Shown: piece after piece, positions 57,950 to 64,000 of the stretch
Numbering within the stretch: the stretch's first letter is position 1
Layout of the letters: the number at the start of each line of letters is the position of its first letter
Assembly (NCBI GenBank): GCA_900473045.1
Contig: UCKS01000004.1
Coordinates: 87,617-151,616 of the forward strand
DNA length: 64,000 bases
Direction: 5' to 3'
Source of the DNA: Hyphomicrobiales bacterium
GTDB lineage: Bacteria; Pseudomonadota; Alphaproteobacteria; Rhizobiales; Rhizobiaceae
Translations under genes and position numbers: made by a program
The notes under the pieces: model-generated
What the model was told of the DNA's origin: nothing
The model's database searches: none
The model's input: only the letters and a program-made list of their open reading frames with translations

Positions 57950-58200
57950 GGGTTTTCCTTCCCTCCGCGCCCGTGAATGAAGGCGTGGCCCTCGTTACTG
58001 TCTTTTGGATCGTCATCCGCATGCATGTACGCGAGCCTCAGATTTCGCAGCACTTCCTCCATGGCGCTTATGGTCTCAAGCGTTCCCCATCCATGCATCG
58101 TTGCTTGCTCAAGTATACCCTGTAGCGGACCGTCCACCTCCTCTTGGCACAATAGATGGCGATCCTCATGAGATGCTGGAAATTTTGGCGTGTTGATCAT
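57946..58200 (-). CDS. NHEJ-island cassette protein B, copy 1
   Basis: 84 residues; GGAGGAGCAGCC precedes the ATG. HEDRHLLCQEEVDGPLQ, HGWGTLETISAMEEVL and LRLAY are shared with the copy at 60975-61274, while the tails differ. Helical. It follows ligD by 61 bases on the same strand, so ligD-B1-A1 is probably one transcript. Confidence 0.75.
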   Translation of the reverse strand: MINTPKFPASHEDRHLLCQEEVDGPLQGILEQATMHGWGTLETISAMEEVLRNLRLAYMHADDDPKDSNEGHAFIHGRGGKENP

Positions 58201-58261
58201 GGCTGCTCCTCCAATGCCATGAAACCTGACCAAACTCGAATTGTTCCCTGTCGGCGGCTGT

Positions 58262-59302
58262 TCAGTCGAGCTCGTAGATATCGGCTGCATCGGCCTTGTC
58301 TTTGAGCCCTTTGTAGGAGGCGTGCCTCAGTTTCCCGTCGTTGGTCCAAGCGCGAAACTCGACCTCGGCAACCAACTCCGGCCGGGCGAAGACGAGGCTT
58401 TTGCCCTTGATCGCAACCGGCGGCCTCGCGATCGGCATTTGATCCAGCTGTTTCTTCAGATCGCGGGCAACGCTATCCTTAAAGCCGGTACCGACCGAGC
58501 CGACGTAGACGAGGCTGTTTCCTTTCTGGGCGGCCAGCAACAGACTTGCGATGGCGCCGGGCATTGTCGTGGAGGGCTCGTATCCCACGACGACAAAACT
58601 CTCGCTCTGGACGCACTTGATCTTGAGCCAGTCGCCAGTCCGTCCAGATCGATACGGGCGATGGCGGTGTTTGGCGATGATGCCTTCGAGACCGTGCTCA
58701 CATGCGCTCTGCATCAGCAACTCCCCATCAGCATCGATCTCTTCCGACAGCCGGATATTACCGTCGCTGTCGGAGAGGACATCCTCGAGCAGTGCCCGGC
58801 GTTCCGCCTGATCCATCCGCGTGATGTCGTGTCCGTCCAGGTAAAGCAGATCGAACGCATAGAAGATTGCCGCCGCGGCATTCCTCTTGCCTCCCCGGCC
58901 GCCAAGCGCGTTCTGCAGCGCTCCGAAATCTGATCGGCCCTGGTCGTCAAGAACGACCGCTTCCCCATCCAAAATCATTGTTGCCGCGCCCAGGTCTCGG
59001 GCGGCTTCTGCGATCCCACTGAAACGCGTTGTCCAGTCGTGGCCACCTCGGGTCAGTATCCGGACCGTCGTGGGCTCCACGTGGATAGCCAGCCGGTACC
59101 CATCCCACTTGATTTCGAAGGCCCAATCGTCGCCTTTGGGAGGCTTGGCGGCCAGCAGCGCCAGGCATGGCTCTATCCGGTCCGGCATTGGGTCGAAGGG
59201 GAGACGAGGCTGTCGGGGATCGCGCGCGGCCGGCGCCCGACTCTTTAGCGGCAGCTCGGGTTCTGTTCGCAGTCCAATTGACTTTGGGGGACGTTTTGCC
59301 AT
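58262..59302 (-). CDS. ligD: ATP-dependent DNA ligase, ligase-only LigD
   Basis: 346 residues. The adenylation lysine is Lys65 in FEIKWDGYR (motif I); motif III-like YAFDLLYLDG, motif IV EGIIAK and motif V DWLKIKC follow, with an OB-fold C-terminus (SFVVVGYEPST then VEFRAWTNDGKLRH). There is no polymerase or phosphoesterase domain, unlike full LigD. Ligates ends held by Ku in bacterial NHEJ. A start at 59320 is also possible. Downstream lie cassette genes B1 and A1. Confidence 0.92.
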   Translation of the reverse strand: MAKRPPKSIGLRTEPELPLKSRAPAARDPRQPRLPFDPMPDRIEPCLALLAAKPPKGDDWAFEIKWDGYRLAIHVEPTTVRILTRGGHDWTTRFSGIAEAARDLGAATMILDGEAVVLDDQGRSDFGALQNALGGRGGKRNAAAAIFYAFDLLYLDGHDITRMDQAERRALLEDVLSDSDGNIRLSEEIDADGELLMQSACEHGLEGIIAKHRHRPYRSGRTGDWLKIKCVQSESFVVVGYEPSTTMPGAIASLLLAAQKGNSLVYVGSVGTGFKDSVARDLKKQLDQMPIARPPVAIKGKSLVFARPELVAEVEFRAWTNDGKLRHASYKGLKDKADAADIYELD

Positions 59303-59344
59303 CCCAATATTGCGCCACAAGAATATTAAAGAGCGATTGCGACC

Positions 59345-59644
59345 TCAGTGGCGCGGCGTCATCACCCTCATGCTTCGCTCCCAAAATTCCTCGACCTTCT
59401 GGGTGGCAAGTCGAGCGGTAGCTGCGTAGCCGGCATTTGGCATCGGCGGCGTGCCCTTGTAGGTTTTCGGACACCATCCCGCCCAGTGCCACTTCCCCTT
59501 CGTCGGGCCGTGCATCTCTTTTCGGATGCGTCCGATCATCAACTCGCCGTCCGTGCCAATCCAGTCGGTATCCGTCGGTGGATCATTCTCGTCCAGCTGG
59601 GTGCGGTGCCATTTGTATTTGGGCTGGTACTCGCATTCGTCCAT
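59345..59644 (-). CDS. Small conserved protein of unknown function
   Basis: 99 residues, rich in Trp (WHRTQL, TDWIGTDGELMIGRI, KWHWAGWCPK). It resembles a small rhizobial family with an IGRI...GP..G.W.W pattern. Upstream of ligD on the same strand, 42 bases apart, so possibly in the same operon. Confidence 0.6.
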   Translation of the reverse strand: MDECEYQPKYKWHRTQLDENDPPTDTDWIGTDGELMIGRIRKEMHGPTKGKWHWAGWCPKTYKGTPPMPNAGYAATARLATQKVEEFWERSMRVMTPRH

Positions 59645-59784
59645 TTGCTCGAGCGCGTATCCTGTGGATAGCCGGTGGATAACACCGTAACGTTTCTTGG
59701 AATGTTCTCATTACGTTCTGCAATAAAGGAGAGTCAAGATGGCCAGCCGAGCAGTCGCAACATCGGCTCAATGAAGGCCAGACG

Positions 59785-59916
59785 ATGCAGAAAAAATTGG
59801 TTCTCTGCGTCTGGGGCTTTGTGAAGTTCCTCGAGCAGAAATTCACTCAGAGAGAGAATGGAACAATTGTCTTCATCCGAGAGTTGTCACGGAGTAAGAA
59901 GAGGAGTTTCCGATGA
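59785..59916 (+). CDS. Possible very small protein
   Basis: 43 residues, basic and aromatic (KLVLCVWGFVKFLEQKF). Its stop overlaps the next start (ATGA). Weak ribosome binding site. Could be a leader peptide for the following gene. Confidence 0.3.
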   Translation: MQKKLVLCVWGFVKFLEQKFTQRENGTIVFIRELSRSKKRSFR

Positions 59917-60131
59917 GCAGCACTTTACCGAACGGCCCCAAAAGGCGTCATGCTTGCGAAGAAGCGCTGAAGTTCGAGGTGTTTCGCATAGTGGACAAGG
60001 CCTGTCTCGTGGGATGGACGCGCGACGAAGTACTCTTAGCCATTTCCGATAGCGCTGATCGTGCTCTTATTGACCTAACGGGGGATGCTCCCGCACCTGC
60101 GCGTTTTATGGATTGCCCCAGAGCAGCTTAG
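59913..60131 (+). CDS. Small protein of unknown function
   Basis: 72 residues; AGAGGAG precedes the ATG. Helical (ALKFEVFRIVDKACLVGWTR then VLLAISDSADRALIDL). Not recognised. Confidence 0.5.
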   Translation: MSSTLPNGPKRRHACEEALKFEVFRIVDKACLVGWTRDEVLLAISDSADRALIDLTGDAPAPARFMDCPRAA

Positions 60132-60159
60132 TCATTAGCCGGCAGGTCAACACAGGTGT

Positions 60160-60186
60160 AAAAAACCCCGCCGGATTAGGGCGGGG
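60160..60186 (-). terminator. Minus-strand terminator
   Basis: CCCCGCC and GGCGGGG (7 bp) with a 7-base loop; on the minus strand TTTTTT follows. Ends transcription of the small gene at 60342-60539. Confidence 0.7.
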
Positions 60187-60341
60187 CAAATACGCATCTG
60201 ACACTTGGCAATGGTGGATGCGGGGAAGTGGCCGCCCAGAGAGTGAGGACCGCCGCCGCAACAATAATCGGATGGCTTCAATAGGGAAGGCCGGATTCCG
60301 GGATTCCGGTACGGTTGAGAAAAGAAACCCGACAGCGCCGA

Positions 60342-60539
60342 TTAATGCGTCGGTCCCTTCCTACGCTTGATGTACTCGGAGTTCAGCAAATCCACGAGAT
60401 CGTCAGCAATGTGAATGTCAAGTCCGTCCTGCGGGATGCCGTTCACCTCCGCTGTCTGCCCGGTGAAGATGTCATAGACGGCCCAGGTGCCGTCGGCGTC
60501 TTTGCGTAGGTCGTAGCGCTTTTGGGATACGGTCTTCAT
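60342..60539 (-). CDS. Small conserved protein of unknown function
   Basis: 65 residues. KRYDLRKDADGTWAVYDIFT then ADDLVDLLNSEYIKRRK matches the look of a common small rhizobial protein. The start is uncertain (60539 or 60554); no strong ribosome binding site. Confidence 0.55.
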   Translation of the reverse strand: MKTVSQKRYDLRKDADGTWAVYDIFTGQTAEVNGIPQDGLDIHIADDLVDLLNSEYIKRRKGPTH

Positions 60540-60583
60540 GACGAGGATCGTCATTGAGCAGGGCGACAGAGTCAATCACAAAG

Positions 60584-60609
60584 AAAAAGGCCGGGCGATT
60601 GCCCGACCT
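60584..60609 (-). terminator. Terminator of the ku operon
   Basis: AGGTCGGGC-AATC-GCCCGGCCT on the minus strand (9 positions, one mismatch) followed by TTTTT. It lies about 130 bases after cassette gene A2 and closes ku2-ku1-B2-A2. Confidence 0.75.
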
Positions 60610-60735
60610 CTTCAAGCGCCACACAGCAAGTGCCAGTACATCCGTGGTCAAAAGCCGTGGGCGAGTTCCTTAGCCGCAATATGGACCGGGATGTGACGAC
60701 TTCAAGATGATCTGAACATCTATGGAACCACTGGC

Positions 60736-60978
60736 TTAATCGATAACCTCCGTCTGCCCGTCCACCTTCGTCCACGTCAGCGACCATTCGTCCATGCTGC
60801 CTTCGCTGTGGGTATAGGTGCCGTGGTCGGACACTTCGGCGTCGATTGTGACGAACTCTGGTGGAGCGAGGCCGGGAAGTTCCATGACGCGCAGATAATC
60901 CCATAGCTCCGCCAGGTCAGTAACGTGCTGAACGTCTTTGCGGCCCGGCACCCTGATCGTCCAGGCGTAGATGGTCAC
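60736..60978 (-). CDS. NHEJ-island cassette protein A, copy 2
   Basis: 80 residues. Nearly colinear with copy 1: YAWTIRVPGRKDVQ, YLRVMELPGLAPPEF, DEWSLTWTKVDG. Start overlaps cassette gene B2 by four bases (ATGA). Last gene of the ku operon. Confidence 0.75.
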   Translation of the reverse strand: MTIYAWTIRVPGRKDVQHVTDLAELWDYLRVMELPGLAPPEFVTIDAEVSDHGTYTHSEGSMDEWSLTWTKVDGQTEVID

Positions 60979-61274
60979 GACTTTCCCCTTTCATCCACAA
61001 AGGCCTTTATCAGGCGCTCGGCTGAAGGGAATGCTCCGAAGTCGTTAGCGTCGCCACTATCTTCCGGCGGAGGGTCTTCAGCCGGGTCCGGGTCTTCCGC
61101 GTATCTGATCCGAAGGTGCTTCAATACCTCTTCCATGGCGGTAATCGTCTCGATCGTGCCCCATCCGTGCGTGGTGGCTCGATCGATCAGTTCCTGCAAC
61201 GGACCGTCAATTGCCTCCTGACATGCAAGGTGACGATCCTCATGCGTCACCGAGTATTTAGGCGCCTCAACCAT
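60975..61274 (-). CDS. NHEJ-island cassette protein B, copy 2
   Basis: 99 residues. HEDRHLACQEAIDGPLQ and HGWGTIETITAMEEVL match copy 1; the last 40 residues are acidic and Pro-rich and then differ. GAGGG precedes the ATG at 61274. It follows ku1 by 50 bases. Confidence 0.75.
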   Translation of the reverse strand: MVEAPKYSVTHEDRHLACQEAIDGPLQELIDRATTHGWGTIETITAMEEVLKHLRIRYAEDPDPAEDPPPEDSGDANDFGAFPSAERLIKAFVDERGKS

Positions 61275-61324
61275 CGCAACATCCCTCATTTCGCCAGGAA
61301 CGGTACCAGATCACCTTTGTTTCA

Positions 61325-62131
61325 TCAGCGGCTGCGCTGCTTGCCTTCTTCCAGGCTTTTCTTCAGTGCGGCCATGATGTCGATGACATTGTCCTTCGTC
61401 CCAGACGCAGATTTTCTGCCGGCCGTCGCTTTGACCGGCTTTATCAGTGCCTTCTTCTTTTCAGCGATCAACTCCAGCATTCGATCCTGAATTGGGTCGG
61501 TGATCGGAGACCACCTCTTCGTCTGTTGCTTGATCAGCTGTTTCATCAGCGGCGCCAAGCCGCCCTCGGGCCTTGCCTTGATGTTTGAAAAATATTCCTC
61601 CTCCGGCCGGACCTCGTCGCCATAGCGCAACGTCCATAGGACTATGCCCTGGTCGCGTGGCTCGAGCATCACCGCGCGCTCCCGCTGGCCGAACACCAGG
61701 CGTGAGATCCCAACCACGTTTTCAGCCCGCATTGCGTCGCGTATGACCGCGAAGGCGTCTTCCCCTACCTTGTCGTTCGGAACGAGATAGTGCGGCTTCT
61801 CCAGCCATATCCATTCGATAGAGTCGCGCGGCGTGAACATATCGATCTCAATCGTCCGGACGCTTTCGAGTGCCACTGCGTCCAGCTCTTCCTCTTCAAG
61901 GATAATGTAATCGCCTTCGCCGCGCTCGTATCCCTTCACCTCATCGTCTGGATCAACCTCCTTGCCGGTGAGGCTATCAACATAGCGAGATGCCACGCGA
62001 TTGCCGGTCGCACGGTTCATGGTGTGAAAGCGCACCTTTTCGCTGTCGCTGGTGGCAGGAGATAGGGCAACAGGGCAGGTGACCAGCGATAGCTTCAGAT
62101 AGCCCTTCCAGTATGGTTTGACGGCTGCCAT
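61325..62131 (-). CDS. ku: Ku protein (first of a tandem pair by position, downstream gene)
   Basis: 268 residues. The bacterial Ku core begins YWKGYLKLSLVTCPVALSPA and contains NRATGNRVASRYVDSLTGKE and the IEIDMFTPRDSIEW beta-barrel segment. The Lys/Arg-rich C-terminus is typical. Ku binds double-strand ends and recruits LigD. It starts three bases after the ku2 stop, so the two are co-translated and may form a heterodimer. Confidence 0.93.
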   Translation of the reverse strand: MAAVKPYWKGYLKLSLVTCPVALSPATSDSEKVRFHTMNRATGNRVASRYVDSLTGKEVDPDDEVKGYERGEGDYIILEEEELDAVALESVRTIEIDMFTPRDSIEWIWLEKPHYLVPNDKVGEDAFAVIRDAMRAENVVGISRLVFGQRERAVMLEPRDQGIVLWTLRYGDEVRPEEEYFSNIKARPEGGLAPLMKQLIKQQTKRWSPITDPIQDRMLELIAEKKKALIKPVKATAGRKSASGTKDNVIDIMAALKKSLEEGKQRSR

Positions 62132-62134
62132 GGC

Positions 62135-62992
62135 TTACCCCGCCTTCTTGCGAGCAGCCGGCCGTGGCGCCGGCGTTGCACGCTTTGCTGTCGCTGCTCT
62201 GGGTTTGGATGCCCGCGCCGATCCAAAGCCGGCACTCATGCGCAGCGCTTCCATGAGGTTGGTTGAAGGCTCGACCTTAGGCTGCTTCTTCACCGCAACC
62301 GACCTGCCTTCCAGCTTTGCCTTCACCAGCTCGGCCAGTGCAGCGTCATAGCGATCATCGAATGTTTTGGGATCAAATAATCCGGCCTTTGTTTTGATGA
62401 TGTGCTTTGCCAGGTCGAGCATCTCGCCCTCGATCTTCAACGCCGGGATATCGGCGAATGCGTCCTTTGCCGAACGCACCTGGTAGTCGAAGTTCAGCGT
62501 AGTCGCGATGAGCCCATCGCCGTGAGCCCGGATCAAAACCGTGCGGAGCCGGCGGAACAACACTGCCTGGGCCAGCGCCCCGACGTTGGATTCTCTCATC
62601 GCATCCCGGATCAGAACGAACGTCTCCTCGCCGATTCGATCGGGCAGGAGGTAATAGGGCTTGTCGAAGTAGAGATCATCGATCTCGCCGAAGGGCACGT
62701 AGGATTGAATGCGAAGCGTCTTATCGCTCTGGGGGACCGCAGCAGCCAATTCTTCCGGCTCGAACAGGACATATCGGTTATCATCGACTTCATAGCCTTT
62801 GATCTGATCCCCTTTTTCAACGACCTTCCATGTGTTGCTGTCGACATATTCGCGCTTCACCCGGTTTCCGGTTTTCCGGTTGAGAGTGTTGAAGCTCACG
62901 CGCTCTGACGTCGAAGCGGCGCTGTGCAGCGCCACCGGGCAACTGATCTCGGCAAACTTCAGAAAACCCTTCCAAAGAGCACGTCCGGCCAT
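62135..62992 (-). CDS. ku: Ku protein (upstream gene of tandem pair)
   Basis: 285 residues from the ATG with GGGAGA upstream. Core: LWKGFLKFAEISCPVALHSA, NRKTGNRVKREYVDSNTWK, YDAALAELVKAKLEGR. C-terminal tail is Ala/Lys/Arg-rich (ATAKRATPAPRPAARKKAG), as in rhizobial Ku that bind DNA through the tail. The pair resembles the adjacent sku3/sku4 genes of Sinorhizobium. Confidence 0.93.
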   Translation of the reverse strand: MAGRALWKGFLKFAEISCPVALHSAASTSERVSFNTLNRKTGNRVKREYVDSNTWKVVEKGDQIKGYEVDDNRYVLFEPEELAAAVPQSDKTLRIQSYVPFGEIDDLYFDKPYYLLPDRIGEETFVLIRDAMRESNVGALAQAVLFRRLRTVLIRAHGDGLIATTLNFDYQVRSAKDAFADIPALKIEGEMLDLAKHIIKTKAGLFDPKTFDDRYDAALAELVKAKLEGRSVAVKKQPKVEPSTNLMEALRMSAGFGSARASKPRAATAKRATPAPRPAARKKAG

Positions 62993-63063
62993 ATTGATTT
63001 CTCCCGATGAGCGCGGATTCAACGAGGGGAGAGTACGTTTGTTCCGGCTAATACGCGAATCAA

Positions 63064-63091
63064 TTGTGGCATTTAGTCGTCTGTCTATAGT
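63064..63091 (+). promoter_or_regulatory. Candidate promoter for the plus-strand pair beyond ku
   Basis: TTGTGG, 16 bases, TATAGT. It lies in the divergent gap between ku2 and the gene at 63164. Confidence 0.45.
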
Positions 63092-63163
63092 AAGATGAAC
63101 CAATCCACGGGTATTGCGTTAGAGGAGTCTGTTTCCGCAATCCCATGACAGGAGGGTGATGCA

Positions 63164-63493
63164 ATGAATGCGCAACTCCACATAGACGGGTCCTTCCAGG
63201 CCATGCGACAAGCCTTGGACGAGGCGAGCCGGGAATTCGCGAATACAGGCGCCGATCGGCATAGAGATGCCTTGCAGCGCCTCGGGCGCGTTGTGATGAC
63301 GTCTATCGCTGAGATCATCGAGACCGACGGCGGGACAGACGGATATCTCTATGACGCCGATGGCATCGCGCAGGATATCGGGTCTGGATATCAAAAGCTG
63401 TTGGAGCACGAAGAGGCTGCGGAGCCGGATGCTTCACCGCAACAATCCACGCATGGAACATTGAATTTCGGTCAGCAAGGGGTAGGGCGATGA
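63164..63493 (+). CDS. Small protein of unknown function
   Basis: 109 residues; AGGAGGGTG precedes the ATG. Helical first half (FQAMRQALDEASREFAN), acidic second half. Divergent from ku2. Overlaps the next gene by four bases. Confidence 0.6.
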   Translation: MNAQLHIDGSFQAMRQALDEASREFANTGADRHRDALQRLGRVVMTSIAEIIETDGGTDGYLYDADGIAQDIGSGYQKLLEHEEAAEPDASPQQSTHGTLNFGQQGVGR

Positions 63494-63720
63494 TCACTGG
63501 CACAGACTTGCTGCAAATTTCACTCGCCAGAGTTAACATGGATCGAACCGACCTTGAGGCGGCTGGCGTGATCGATCGCGGCGAAGCGGGTGATAAGGCG
63601 TGGTCGAACTTCGGGCGCGATATGGACACCTTCATACTGAAACTTCCGGACTGGCGCCGCGCCGCGCTCGCTACAGCGATCCAAGAACTGGTGAGCCGAA
63701 ATGAGATGACTTCCCATTAA
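63490..63720 (+). CDS. Small protein of unknown function
   Basis: 76 residues, start overlapping the previous stop (ATGA). Helical C-terminus (WRRAALATAIQELVSRN). Not recognised. Co-transcribed with the preceding gene. Confidence 0.55.
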   Translation: MITGTDLLQISLARVNMDRTDLEAAGVIDRGEAGDKAWSNFGRDMDTFILKLPDWRRAALATAIQELVSRNEMTSH

Positions 63721-63727
63721 ACTTCCC

Positions 63728-63913
63728 TCAGTTCCGCGCGGGCAGGCGTCGATCCCAATAGTCACTGGCCAAGTGCTCCATGCAGCGCCACTCGGTTTGA
63801 CCTTGTGGGCGCTCTCTCCCGAACGATCCCCAGCGCTTGCAGCCGTCATGGCCGCACCAATGATCAAAATGTACTGGCTGAGTTCGGATGACATCTATTC
63901 TCTCGTCGCTCAT
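63728..63913 (-). CDS. Small zinc-ribbon-like protein
   Basis: 61 residues. HWCGHDGCKRWGSFG and WRCMEHLASDYWDRR supply a C-x4-C ... C-x2-H set. Similar short proteins are frequent in rhizobial accessory DNA. Weak ribosome binding site (GAGGCG). Confidence 0.5.
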   Translation of the reverse strand: MSDERIDVIRTQPVHFDHWCGHDGCKRWGSFGRERPQGQTEWRCMEHLASDYWDRRLPARN

Positions 63914-64000
63914 GACCGCTCGCCTCTATTGCCGCTTTCCCTCAGGCCGTTTGGTTCGATCAACACTCGCAACTGATTGTACGTAAGCGCGATTTTCGAT

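Noticed and set aside
59736..59774. Eleven-codon ORF behind AAAGGAGAG
   Set aside because: Good ribosome binding site but too short to call; could be a leader peptide.
60132..60341. Small membrane protein frame on the minus strand
   Set aside because: A hydrophobic frame exists but has no ATG and runs into the terminator at 60160-60186.

Overview
The window is high-GC alphaproteobacterial DNA, most likely from the Rhizobiaceae (Rhizobium/Agrobacterium type). Pointers are a lexA gene preceded by a GAAC-N7-GAAC SOS box (the alphaproteobacterial form), DUF982 proteins, GapR- and GcrA-like proteins, and several small-protein families that look rhizobial. The assignment comes from reading motifs, not from a database search.

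Layout. (1) 1-8.65 kb is host chromosome: a minus-strand operon of photolyase, FAD oxidoreductase and DUF1365 protein; a LysE-type exporter; an APH(3'')-like phosphotransferase; a TetR/SDR divergent pair sharing a palindromic operator; tRNA-Asn; two small membrane proteins; lexA. (2) tRNA-Cys (8653-8726) is the likely integration site. A tyrosine integrase starts the prophage directly beyond it. (3) 8.8-18.1 kb is the leftward early operon: int, an AlpA/Xis-like protein, a (p)ppGpp-hydrolase-like HD protein, HNH, DUF7694, an ASCH-like protein, a YqaJ exonuclease with an ERF annealing protein, and many small overlapping ORFs. (4) 18.1-20.6 kb is the switch: an S24-type CI repressor, a Cro-like protein, and two early promoters of the same design, each overlapped by a TGCGA-N3-TCGCA operator. 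(5) 20.3-29.5 kb is the rightward early operon: GapR-like fusion, GcrA-like protein, cytosine methyltransferase with an internal repeat array, MT-A70 methyltransferase flanked by two DUF982 genes, replication proteins (one with a DnaA domain IV-like end), and a NusG paralogue last. (6) 29.5-31.7 kb is a block of tiny minus-strand genes around a phage tRNA with anticodon CAT. (7) 31.7-56.9 kb is a siphophage late operon: terminase, portal, protease/scaffold, capsid, connectors, tail tube, frameshifted tail chaperone, tape measure, tail tip, fibre, endolysin, holin. Reverse-strand accessory genes interrupt it, including a putative AbiC-type abortive-infection gene between portal and protease. 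A duplicated putative structured RNA lies between the fibre and lysis genes. A strong terminator closes the operon at 57.0 kb.

(8) 57-64 kb is an accessory island with non-homologous end joining genes: ku2-ku1 in tandem and a ligase-only LigD. Each transcription unit is followed, on the same strand, by a copy of the same two-gene cassette of small unknown proteins. This duplicated cassette is the best candidate for an undescribed system in the window. No right attachment site matching tRNA-Cys was found by eye, so whether the NHEJ island lies inside or outside the integrated element is open.

Likely circuit: CI represses PL and PR; SOS-type self-cleavage of CI would release them; the NusG paralogue may let late transcription pass the intrinsic terminators that accompany the inserted accessory genes.
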